Source of the DNA: Chelonoidis abingdonii
Taxonomy: Eukaryota > Chordata > Testudines > Testudinidae
Direction: 5' to 3'
DNA: 64,000 nucleotides
Assembly: GCF_003597395.2 (NCBI RefSeq)
Contig: NC_133777.1
Location: 59,929,253-59,993,252, forward strand
Below, in pieces: positions 24,089-33,299 of the stretch. The notes under the pieces are model-generated. The model made no database searches and had not been told where the DNA came from. It was given only the letters and a program-made list of their open reading frames with translations. How positions within the stretch are numbered: the first letter of the stretch is position 1; the number at the start of each line of letters is the position of its first letter. The translations under genes and the position numbers were made by a program.

Positions 24089-24741
24089 TGTGACAAAGTT
24101 CCTCCTCTACCTTGGTGGGTCCTGCCCTTAATAACGGATTTGCTCACCTCAGAGATCTTCCCCTCTGGTGGAACCCACAGTCCAGGTCAACTCCTCCTGT
24201 GTGTGATCAGGAGTTGGGAGGTTTGAGGGGAACCTGGGCCCGCCCTCTACTCCGGGTTCCAGCCCAAGGCCCTGTGGATTGCAGCTGTCTTTAGTGCCTC
24301 CTGTAACAGCTGCATGACAGCTACAACTCCCTGGGCTACTTCCCCATGGCCTCCTCCCACACCTTCTTTATCCTCACCACAGGACCTTCCTTCTGGTGTC
24401 TGATAACGCTTGTACTCCTCAGTCCTCCAGCACCACACCCTCTCACTCTCAGTTCCTTGTGCCTCTTGCTCCCAGCTCCTCACATGCGCCCCACAAACTG
24501 AAGTGAGCTCCCTTTTAAACCCAGGTGCCCTGATTAGCCTGCCCTAATTGATTCTAGCAGTTTCTTGATTGGCTGCAGGTGTTCTAATCAGCCTGTCTGC
24601 TTTAATTGTTTCCAGAAAGTTCCTGATTGTTCTGGAACCTTCCCTGTTACCTTACTCAGGGAAAGGGGACCTACTTAACCTGGGGCTAATATATGGGCCA
24701 TCTATCACTCTCCTGTAGCCATGTGGCCTGACCTTGTTACA
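24089..24741 (-). repeat. Gypsy 3' LTR (653 bp)
   Basis: Bounded by TGTGACAAAG and CTTGTTACA, giving TG...CA ends with short imperfect inverted termini (TGTGACA / TGTAACA). The LTR is immediately preceded on the minus strand by a polypurine tract, which fixes it as the 3' LTR. It is AT/GC-balanced with repeated TGATTAG/TTGATTGGCTG motifs near 24530-24600. No matching 5' LTR is present in the window. Confidence 0.85.
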
Positions 24742-24760
24742 TATTCCCCTTCCCCCCCAG
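24742..24760 (-). other. Polypurine tract of the gypsy element
   Basis: The minus strand reads CTGGGGGGGAAGGGGAATA directly before the LTR. This is the plus-strand primer site for reverse transcription in LTR retrotransposons. Confidence 0.85.
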
Positions 24761-24799
24761 CTCAAAACCACATGGTTGGGCAACTTGGGATGTCTGGCA

Positions 24800-25329
24800 G
24801 TGTACCCGTGACAAGCTATCTGCATTGCCATGGTGGCATCCAGCCCAGTGTTGTATGGTGAATTGGAAAGGTTGTAGGGACAGAAACTATCTGGTCTCCC
24901 TTGTGTTCTTCTCTTTATATTGCTGCATCCACTGGAGGGGTGCATGGCCGGTCACAAGGGTAAACCATCGTCCCAGAAGGTAATAACGTAGTGTTTCCAT
25001 TGCCCATTTCACAGCTAGGCACTCTCTCTCTGCTCTCTCGGGAGGAGTTTCCTACTGAGGTAGAAGATTGGGTGTTCTCCATCTCCGACCATCTGCGATA
25101 GGACAGCTCCCAATCCTACTTCAGATGCATCTGTTTGTAAAATGAATTCTTTGTTGAAGTCTGGGGCTATAAGCACGGGGTTACTGCAGAGGGCTGTCCG
25201 TAGACCCATGAATGCTTTCTCTGCGGCACCTGTCCACTTCACCATGTCTGGACCCCAGGCTTTTATCAGGTCTGTCAAGAGACTCACTCTGGTAGAAAAA
25301 TGGGGAATAAATTGTTGGTAGTATTCCAC
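24800..25329 (-). pseudogene. Gypsy RT-to-RNase H region
   Basis: A 104-codon open frame from 25329 carries YYQQFIPHFSTR, the end of the RT connection. It continues through FILQTDASEVGLGAVLSQ (first RNase H aspartate within TDAS) and PIFYLSRKLLPREQR. After a stop at 25015 the homology continues to about 24800 in shifted frames, with VTGHAPLQWM (the usual aspartate before His replaced by Gly) and HHGNADSLSRVHC, the canonical end of a Ty3/gypsy RNase H. RNase H removes the RNA strand during cDNA synthesis. Stops and the lost acidic residue mean it is dead. Confidence 0.85.
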
Positions 25330-25368
25330 TACACCCAGAAATGCCCGGACTTGCTTTTCCTGATTCAG

Positions 25369-25561
25369 TCAGGGCCTATTTTGGATAGCCTCTAGTTTGT
25401 TTAGTTGGGGCTTGACCATGCCCCTTCCTACAGTGAAGCCAAGGTATTTAGCCTCAGCTAGCCCTATAGCACACTTGGTTGGGTTGGCTGTGAGACCAGC
25501 CCGTCTTAGTGTGTCCAGAACCACTTCCACCTTTTCCAAGTGGGTTTCCCAGTCAGGGGTG
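25369..25561 (-). pseudogene. Gypsy reverse transcriptase, thumb fragment
   Basis: The minus-strand frame includes PDWETHLEKVEVVLDTLRRAG, then LTANPTKCAIGLAEAKYLGF and VGRGMVKPQLNKLEAIQ, the standard region following the YxDD box of Ty3/gypsy RT. The YxDD box and everything upstream are missing, because the sequence changes to DIRS gag at about 25562. A stop separates it from the RNase H frame. Confidence 0.85.
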
Positions 25562-25696
25562 TGAATATCTTGCAAATGCAGCACTTATCGGAGTGATGGG
25601 ATTCCCTTAGGCACTTCAAACAGGAGTCGGGGGGTCTCCCATAGACATCGGCTTAAGGTAGGCCAAGCACGGTTTGAAACCCGGAGACCTAGGCAT
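25562..25696 (-). pseudogene. DIRS gag start with CCHC zinc knuckle
   Basis: On the minus strand an ATG at 25696 opens MPRSPGFKPCLAYLKPMSMG. After a one-base frameshift comes CLKCLRESHHSDKC, a perfect C-X2-C-X4-H-X4-C zinc knuckle, followed by CICKIFT. This is the start of a DIRS gag-like protein, which binds nucleic acid. Coding sequence then switches to gypsy RT in a different frame. The 345 bp upstream to the terminal repeat hold no ORF and are probably the 5' leader. Confidence 0.7.
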
Positions 25697-26040
25697 CAGC
25701 CTGGGTACCGGGAGGGAAAGAGAGGAGCCCCTTACCCCTAATTACTATTTACACTAAAAACACAACTACTATTAACTACTACTAAAGAACTAACAACAAA
25801 TACTTCAAAAACTATTTACAACTATAAACGAGTGCTACACTATAAGCTAGGGAAGTGGAGTGCAGTTAAGCCGCGCTCCACAGTTCCAATGACCGTCATA
25901 GGTGATAAGAAAGAACTGAGAGGGCACTGGGTCAGGTGGGCTATATGTCCGACGCCGTAAAGGAGCCACTCCAGGGGGCGCCACAGCCAACGCACTGAGT
26001 GTTGCTAGGGTAAAAACCTTCCGACGATCGCACACGCAGC

Positions 26041-26089
26041 GTGCGCACACCTAATTGGAATCGATATGAGCAACACATCTCAAAGAAGT
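26041..26089 (-). repeat. DIRS 5' inverted terminal repeat
   Basis: GTGCGCACACCTAATTGGAA, then TCGATATGAGCAACACATCTC is the inverted counterpart of GAGATGTGTTGCTCACACCC and TTCCAATTAGGTGTGCAC at 22174-22211. Confidence 0.85.
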
Positions 26090-26090
26090 A

Positions 26091-26540
26091 TCTTTTCGGA
26101 ACAGCTTCTCAGAGGTCTTCTCTAATATTTAAAAAGGGAACAGGGCTCCTGTTTTTCAAGACAAAGTGGTACGCTCTCTGGATTTTATAATTAAAATAAA
26201 TCCAAAAAATCTTGTTAGAGTATTTTAGGCCTCATGCCTGATACATGAATATCAGAAAGCGACATGATGAAAGAGGAGCTCACACTGTAAAAGTCACAAT
26301 ACTGTTACCCTTAACGAACATATGGAGAGATCCTTGTTTATTGTTTGTTATGTGAGTTTAACTGAATGGGGTAACATGAAAGGCTAGAGAAACTTAATAT
26401 TTGTGTTATACTTCTATGAGTTAGAGATTATTTAAAACGTGGAATGTTGAGCATCTTAATACAAATCTTTCCTGCTATGTGGATCAATGACCTCTGACCC
26501 CATTATCTTTCAATACAGTCAATTACAGCATTAATCAGGC
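26091..26540. other. No feature seen
   Basis: AT-rich spacer between the DIRS and Penelope insertions, with no repeat or coding motif that I recognise. Confidence 0.5.
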
Positions 26541-26552
26541 ATTAAAAATTAT
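26541..26552. repeat. Left target-site duplication of the Penelope insertion
   Basis: ATTAAAAATTAT, identical to 30233-30244 on the other side of the compound element. Confidence 0.85.
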
Positions 26553-27475
26553 TAGAGGGGCAGCTGTGTCAGTCTGGATATGTAAAAGCAGCAGAGAATT
26601 CTGTGGCACCTTATAGATTAACAGACATTTTGGAACATGAGCTTTCGTGGGTGAATACCCACTTTGTCAGATGCATGTAGTGGAAATTTCCAGGGGCAGG
26701 TATATATATGCTAGCAAGCAAGCTAGAGATAACGAGGTTAGTTCAATCAGGGAGGATGAGGCCCTGTCTAGCATTTGAGGTGTGAAAGCCCAATAGAGGA
26801 GAAACTGGTTCTGTATGTTGGCAAGCCATTCCAGTCTGTTGTTCATCCTGAGCTGTATCGGTGGTCAACTTTGCAGATGAACTTTGATAGCCTCAGCAGT
26901 TTCTCTTTTGAAGTCTGGTCCTGATAGTTGTTTTGCTTGCAGGGATGGCCACTCTTAAGTCTGCTTATATGTGCCTAGGGAGTTTGAAAGCTTGCATCTC
27001 CTACAGGTTTTTGTATATTGCCATTCCCTAATTATCTGATTTTGTGATCCATTTATCCTTTTCCGTTAATTGTAGACTGTCCAGATTTGGCCAATGTACA
27101 TAGCAGAGGAGCATTGCTGGCATATACTTACATTTGTGTGACGTTGCAGGTGAATGAAAAAACCGGTGATGGTGTGGCTGATTGGTTAGTCCTGTCGATG
27201 GTGTCGCTGGTGTAGATATGTGGGCAAGAGTTGGCATCGAGGTTTGTTGCAATGGAATTGGTTCCTGACGCTAGGAGTTATATTGTGCCGGTGTGAAGTT
27301 TAGTGGTGGATACGTTTCAGATGTTTGCAGCGTTGTCTGTGGGGCGAGACTGGCCTGCCATCCCAGAGGCCTGTGAAAGTTGTGGGATCATTGTTCCAGA
27401 ATGAGTTTATACGATTCCCTGTATGATGCGTTGGAGGTTTTAGCTGGGGGCTGCTATGGTGATTAAGACAGGAGA
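26553..27475 (-). mobile_element. Penelope-like element, inverted partial copy (3' ~0.9 kb)
   Basis: In reverse complement this copy carries the same 3' tail as 27476-30232 (CATGCATCTGACAAAGTGGG, CACCCACGAAAGCTCATG, GTTAATCTATAAGGTGCCAC). It extends about 20 bp further at its end (CAGACTGACACAGCTGCCCC). Its interior covers the GIY-YIG endonuclease region in broken frames, including GNIQKPVG on the minus strand near 27010. The terminal ~170 bp are nearly identical between the two arms, while the interiors are much more divergent. Confidence 0.85.
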
Positions 27476-27659
27476 TCATACATTACTCACTTCACCTCTT
27501 ACAAAGGAAAAAGGGACTGTAAGCGGTCTAAACTACCACCTGCCACCATAGGGCCACACCGTTCGTACCCGCTAACCCACCCAGCTTTTATATTGTCAAT
27601 CTATCCAACTTACACACTCAGCTCAGAAGAAAAGTCTTGTCCTATCTCGGGGACTTCTC

Positions 27660-28830
27660 TTTGCTCTGCACCCCCACCAACATGATACAGTTCTGTGTGG
27701 CGATCTGGAAGCTCCTACTTTCGCTGTCTTCTGACTCAAGAGTACTTCTCAGGACAACACCGTAATCAGTGCACTGATACACAGGTACGCTCCCAGCCAA
27801 CAGACAAGAAGAAGATACTCCCATGGACTTCCTCGAGGGTCGAAATGATCAGTCTATGGACCTTATACAGCTAGGAATGTCTTTCCCGCCGACTGTCACA
27901 GGCAGAAATCGTTGTGAAATCAACATCGCTTTGCTCATAACCTAAGTCTGCAAACGCAATGCCATCCACGCTCAAGACACTCACTCTACGAGTATATTCA
28001 TCAAAAAGGGCTGATAAAGAGGTGCTGTCATCATGAACAGGTCTGACTACCAAAAGGATTTACGGCCGCAGACAACTCTCCAATACCAAATTCTACAGGC
28101 TCACTTCCCTCAGATTCCTCCACTGACGAATACATACTAAGAACCGTTCAGCTATTCTAACTCAGGGACACTCCCTCTACTAACAGGAATCAAACCAAAA
28201 CTATACCTTAGAGCCCTCGACCAGGGTTATTTCTATCTACTACCTAGGATCCACCAAACCCGAGAAATTCCTGGACCTTCCCATATCATTCTGGCTGGCC
28301 ACTCTCACTGACAGGACTTTCTTGGATATGTGGACCTCTCTACTCAGCACGCCCGTATGTCCCCCTGCACTCCAGCTATCTACCGTGACCACCACCGATT
28401 CCTGAGGAAACTACAATGCATTGATCATCTCCAAACAGAAAACACCATCCTAGCCACCTTATGGGACGTAGAGGCTCTCTACACAAAATCCCACACACAG
28501 CATGTCTGAAAATTTTAAACCCTCCAAAGCTTTTTTGTTTTCTTGTCCGGGAACTAAGTATCCCCTTTGATGATGCCACAGCACACTGGCTTGCCTAGCT
28601 CTGTACTTTTTATACTCACATACAACTATTTCAAATTTGATGGTGACTTATATATCATCTCAGATCTGGTCACTGCTATGGGCACCCGCTATGGCCCCAC
28701 TTAATGTATGCGAATAATTTCAACGGCTGACCTGTAACAACGCTTCGCTTCAAGACTCTCGTCACTTTCATCGCTCCCTCTCTACCTTATGACTTACATT
28801 TGATGACATTCTTCATCATCTGGACCCACG
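27660..28830 (+). pseudogene. Penelope-like reverse transcriptase, multiply frameshifted
   Basis: Recognisable blocks in order: RVLLRTTP (27748), TGTLPANRQEEDTPMDFLEG (27780-27840), PPTVTGRNRCEIN (27890), a block ending YFYLLPRIHQTRE (28230), LRKLQCIDHL (28404), DVEALYT (28467, RT motif A), MGTRYGPT (28678, motif B) and FDDI (28808, the YIDD-box position with its two aspartates kept). Several stops and frame changes separate them. The enzyme would copy element RNA at a nicked target. Confidence 0.8.
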
Positions 28831-29639
28831 GATTAAGGACGACTCTGAAAATTCCACCACTATTTCAACAGCTTCCACACCCATCATCAACCTCAGCCTG
28901 GACCTCGAATTACACGCGGAGTGTCCGCTTTTTCTAGACACCACGGCTTACAACTAATGGATTGGTCATATTTTAACACACCCATCGAAAATCCTTACCG
29001 ACCGCTATGTCCTACCTTTCATGCTCCAGCTTTCCACCCGGGCACAATCACACGATCCATTGTCTACAGCAAGCACTGATGGTACACTCCGGCAATCTGT
29101 CTCTAACTCCTCAGACAGAGTACCCAACACTACCAAAATCTCCACCAAGCATTCTCAAAGAACTACAATTACCCTGCACGAGGAATATAAAGTGAAACAA
29201 TCAACAGAGCCAGACGTCGTCGTTATATAATTGTAACCCAGAAGGCTCCTACTTGCCAGACTAAACCCAGAAAGAACCCACAGGACTCCAACTGGCCATC
29301 ACATAACAGCCCCCGTTTCTTAAAAACCCTCTCAACGCCTCATCAGTGTATCTACAACTCATTCCTGCCGTAAATGATCCCACTTATTCACAGGCTTCTT
29401 GAGGTGGCAGGCCAGTCCTCGCCACAGACAACCTGCAACCTACGATTCTCACCAGCAACTTCACCACCGCACCATAGTAACTCCTAGCTTCAGGAAAACC
29501 CAATCCATGCAACAAACCTTCGTATTGCCAAGGCTCTCCCGCCCTACTATACTCTTACACCAGCAGAACACCGCATCACAGCCGTACTAACCAGATCAGC
29601 CTACCTCCATCACCGGTATTCATTCACCTCTTGCCTCAC

Positions 29640-29850
29640 GAGTTATTGTTTCCTACCAATGTAATATACGCCTTTATATATCGCCAGGCAATGCCTTCTT
29701 GCTGATGTACATTCGGCCCAACTGGACAGTCTCTACGGAAAGTGATATAAATGGACACAAATCAGATATTAGGAATGCGCAATATACAAAAACCTGTTTA
29801 GTAGAGAGCTACTTCAACCTCCTTCGGCCACACGTTATTAGCAGACCTTA
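29640..29850 (+). pseudogene. GIY-YIG endonuclease remnant of the Penelope element
   Basis: VIYAFIYRQAM (the VIYAIxCxxC-type block, near 29660), a block corresponding to MYIGQTGQSLRKR (29705-29745, partly frame-shifted) and DIRNAQYTKTCL/NIQKPV (29770-29800) follow the order of Penelope GIY-YIG domains. The domain nicks target DNA for retrotransposition. It is broken here by indels. Confidence 0.7.
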
Positions 29851-30232
29851 ATGGTGGCCATTTCCTGCAGCAAAACAACTTCTTCGGACCAGACTTCAAA
29901 GAGAATAAACTGCTGAAAGCTTTCCGTTCATCTGCATAGTTGACACATTCAGCTCATGGAGGTTGAACAAAGGACTGTGATTGGCTTTGCCAACTACAGA
30001 ACTCAGTTTCTCCTCTCTTGGCTTCTCACACCTTCAATGCCTCACGAAACGCGCCTTCATCCTCCCTGATTGAACTAACCTCGTTATCTCTAGCTTGCTT
30101 GCTAGCATATATATACCTGCCCCTGGAAATTTCCACTACATGCATCTGACAAAGTGGGTATTCACCCACGAAAGCTCATGTTCCAAAATGTCTGTTAGTC
30201 TATAAGGTGCCACAGGATTCTCTGCCGCTTTT

Positions 30233-30244
30233 ATTAAAAATTAT
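30233..30244. repeat. Right target-site duplication of the Penelope insertion
   Basis: ATTAAAAATTAT, matching 26541-26552. Confidence 0.85.
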
Positions 30245-32384
30245 GATGCTTTAGTTTAAAAATACATGCTTATGCATAAAACAGTCTCAAAACATTTCAA
30301 TATTTTTTCTTTTGCTAATTATTAATTTTCCCCTGATATCCCCACAAGCATTAAACAACAGCATTAAACAAAGTGGAAGTATTTTTATATAGCATGACTG
30401 CTGTATATGCCACTGTGCGACAATTCACTCTGAGAAGCTTATAATTCTGAAGGGTCAATCCTACAGTCTTCATTCATGCAAACAGACCCACTGCAGGGTC
30501 TCTAAAAGACATAAGGGGAGATGACAATGGACCACTGGAAGAGATCTTTGGATTTTTTATTTTATTTTTTTAAATTGACAGCATTTATTTCAGACTTCCA
30601 CAATTGGCCGGCATGTGTTTTATTCCATTACCTGAGGAATTTGTATGCCCAGTTTTAGAAAATGTATGTCCAATTTCAGCCTGCAGCAAATGTTTATGGC
30701 TCACTTAAACTGAGTCTATAAATGAAGTGCTGAAAACCCTAATCATATTAATACAAATTGTTACTATACTCTTCCATAAGGCATAAACAGCATTCCCTTG
30801 GCAAAACAAAAATATTACAAGATTTTAGTTTCAGTTCTTATATCATTATACATTAACAAATGGCAAAAGATGGCAGTAGTAAAATATCTAATTGCTTTTC
30901 TACATCGGAAGCCAGTGCACTGGCTTCCAGAGAGGATGTAAATTTACAGCGCAATAGCCTCTCTGCACTAACTCCCTGTGTGGACATTCTTACTGAGTGC
31001 TAAAAGAACCCTCAGACAGTTTGGCTTAGAATACTTTGACATGTAGTAGGATTAAGAACACAAAGGAACTCTTAGTGTGCACTGTCCACACAGGGAGTTA
31101 GTGCAGAGTAGCTAGTGCACTGTAAATTCACACCCTAACTTACAAGTAAACTTACTGCGCAGCACCACAAGCCCGTAGGTTAAAACATTTAAAATATTAG
31201 ACAGTTGGAATTTGACAGGCTGCAATAACATGTATAGAAAATGAAAAAAAAAAAGAATGAAATAAAGACTGAAAAGTAAATGAATTTTATGCACCTGTGA
31301 TGAAAGCCAAAACATCTTTATTGAAAAACAAAGGCAACATATAAAAAAGAATTATGAAATTATCTTTGAATCACCAGCAAGCTTTACATATTTTTCTGTC
31401 TGGAAGGATAATAGTTATTATTATGTAAATCTCTAAGTAACTGCCTCATGGGGTAGTTACATCACCAGTATCAATCAAAAAAATTATCCCTTCCTCCCTT
31501 CTCACTAGAAAGGAGTATGACGCCTTCAGACAGACTGAAATTTAAAATACTACAGCTTCACCCAGCTGATCCCATGCACTGGAACACATCTACAAGTGCC
31601 CACGGATGGCAGGAGTCACAGAAGTGAAATATACCCTTACGGCATTTCATGCACTGATGAGCCTCATAACAGATAAAAATACCCTACAGCCAGTTAAACT
31701 GACATGTTGTAATAAAAAGAGGAAATGCAAGATTTAAAAATTTCATCCAAGTACTATTTATTCCCCCTTTTAGGGTTGATGGAGTTTGATGTTACTACTG
31801 ACACACAATATACCTGGAGCAGATCAGACTACATTAACCTTAATTACAACCAAAACTAAAATGGATCTTTTTAATCCAAACTAGACTGATCAGAATTATT
31901 ATCCTCCTCATGTTATTTTTTATATAAAGCTGTACACACTTACATTCCTAGATTGGCAATTCAAAATATTTAGTATAAGAGGCTCCAACATTATTAACAA
32001 AGCTCCCTATACAAATTCTTTTCTTCGATTAATATACCATAAAATCAATGACACATTCCATCATCATTACCTCACTCAGACTGCCAGGGTTCAGAATTCC
32101 ACAATGGACTGGAACAACTCTAATCTTCCTAGGAGAGAGGTTTGTAAAAGGCTGCAGAAGTACTGAGGCATCATGAATGACTGACGAGGAGATCCCATAA
32201 GCTCTTTTTGTCCTCGTGCAACATTTCACCATATAGTTTGCTTGGGGATTTATTTTGAAATGGAGACTTATGATTCACTTCCATGCTCCCATTAAAACAT
32301 TTTAGTTGGCACAAATATTGCCTTCCATGGGACAAGTGAGAAAGTAGTTCCAGGATCAGGTTCTTATGCCATTTTATAAAATTG
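30245..32384. other. Intron-like sequence with one MITE
   Basis: AT-rich sequence, no recognisable exon. It contains the foldback element at 30933-31134. Confidence 0.55.
30933..31134. mobile_element. Short foldback MITE with ~65-bp terminal inverted repeats
   Basis: The left arm (GATGTAAATTTACAGCGCAA, TAGCCTCTCTGCACTAACTC, CCTGTGTGGAC) is mirrored at 31085-31134 (GTCCACACAGGGAGTTAGTG, CAGAGTAGCTAGTGCACTGT, AAATTCACACCC). About 202 bp in total and non-coding. The superfamily is not clear from the ends. No convincing target duplication is seen. Confidence 0.75.
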
Positions 32385-32393
32385 GGCTACAAT

Positions 32394-33290
32394 CATAGAC
32401 GTGTGCACAGGACGTGCCGAGTGTGCCCAGGCACACCCTAATGCCCGCAGGTCAGAGCCAGCCCCCCACGGCTTTGGATCCGGCCTGTGGGATTTGCCCC
32501 CCATGGTGCCGCAGGCCCCGCGCCACTCTCAGAAGCAGCTGACATGGCACCACGTCCCTGGGGCCCCAGGGACAGGGGGACAGAAGGCTCCATGCATTGC
32601 TCCAGACACCTCCCCCCACAGCTCCCATTGGCCGGGAACGGGGAACCATGGCCAATGGGAGCTTTGGGGGAGGTACCTGGAGGCGTGGCAAGGGCAGCAC
32701 GTGGAGTCCTGTGCTCCATCCCCCCGCCAGGGGCCATGCAGGGACATGGTGAGCAGTGCCGCGTGGGGCCAGGACAGGCAGGCAGGCAGGGAGCGCACCG
32801 CTGCAGTTAAGTGACACTGGGCCAGAGCCCGAACCTCTCCTGCACCCCACCCCACAACTCCCTGCCCTGAGCCCCCTGCCTGCACCCCAACTCCCTGCCC
32901 TAAGCCCCCTGCCTGCACCCCACACCCTTCCTGCACCCCAACTCCCTGTCCTGAACCCCCTGCATGCACCTCGCACCCCAACTCCCTGCCCTGAGCCCCC
33001 TGCTGTACCCAGCACCCTGCACCCCTCCTGTACCCCAATCCCCTGCCTGCACCTTGAACCCCAACACTCTGCTCTGAGCCCCCTGCTGCACCCCACTCTC
33101 CTCCTGCACCCGCATCCCCTTCCCTGAGCCCCCACCTGCACTCCACATCCCTCCTCTGCCCCAATCCCTTGCCCTGAGCCCCTTCCTGCACAATGCACCC
33201 CCTCCCACACCCCAATCTTTATGATGTTCACCTTTAAAAAAAAAAAAGACTTGGGTGCACACCCTAATGAAATCTGCTGCGCACACATAT
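32394..33290. mobile_element. Non-autonomous hAT element with C-rich minisatellite core
   Basis: Flanked by GGCTACAAT at 32385-32393 and 33291-33299, an 8-9-bp target duplication as in hAT elements. The ends share GTGTGCACAG (left) and GTGTGCGCAG (right, reverse complement), and both have CACACCCTAATG close to the end. No transposase is encoded. Long overlapping frames on both strands (up to 287 codons) follow from the repetitive GC-rich composition and are not genes. Confidence 0.85.
32832..33218 (+). repeat. ~30-bp C-rich minisatellite
   Basis: About a dozen imperfect units of the form CTCCCTGCCCTGAGCCCC plus TGCCTGCACCCCA. C-rich on the plus strand, so the minus strand has many G-runs and could form G-quadruplexes. 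It lies wholly within the hAT element. Confidence 0.9.
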
Positions 33291-33299
33291 GGCTACAAT

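Larger units (their letters stand above)
24089..25561 (-). mobile_element. Ty3/gypsy retrotransposon fragment inside the DIRS element
   Basis: Minus-strand order is RT thumb region (25561-25370), RNase H (25329-24800), polypurine tract (24760-24742) and a complete 3' LTR (24741-24089). There is no 5' LTR, gag, protease or front half of RT. No integrase lies between RNase H and the polypurine tract. The right junction at 25561 falls inside a DIRS gag zinc-knuckle coding segment. The left junction is exactly at the LTR terminus. It replaces the DIRS RT region instead of being a simple insertion. Confidence 0.85.
22141..26090 (-). mobile_element. DIRS-type tyrosine-recombinase retrotransposon, interrupted
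   Basis: Read on the minus strand, the element has an outer inverted repeat at 26041-26089, a gag start (25696), then after the gypsy replacement an RNase H-like region (24071 downward), a tyrosine-recombinase region (to 22488), an internal complementary region (22371-22480) and the second inverted repeat (22141-22210). The outer ends share CACACCTAATTGGAATC and GAGCAACACATCTC in opposite orientation, as expected for DIRS elements, which have inverted terminal repeats and no integrase or LTRs. The reverse transcriptase and most of gag are missing, exchanged for 24089-25561. Stops and frameshifts throughout show an inactive copy. Confidence 0.85.
27476..30232 (+). mobile_element. Penelope-like retroelement, near full-length, degraded
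   Basis: Plus-strand fragments in changing frames give RT motifs (MIQFCVAIWKLLLSLSSDSR, TGTLPANRQEEDTPMDFLEG, LWDVEALYT, MGTRYGP) and then a GIY-YIG endonuclease region (TGQSLRK, NIQKPV). Penelope-like elements encode exactly this RT plus GIY-YIG pair and insert by target-primed reverse transcription. The 3' end is followed at once by the 12-bp target duplication. Dense one- and two-base indels break every frame. It forms a head-to-head unit with the inverted copy at 26553-27475. Confidence 0.85.

Noticed and set aside
22141..26090. Tandem or CRISPR-like interpretation of the repeated terminal motif
   Set aside because: The repeats are inverted, few and located at the ends of a DIRS element with RNase H and recombinase. 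A CRISPR array is not expected or seen in this vertebrate sequence.
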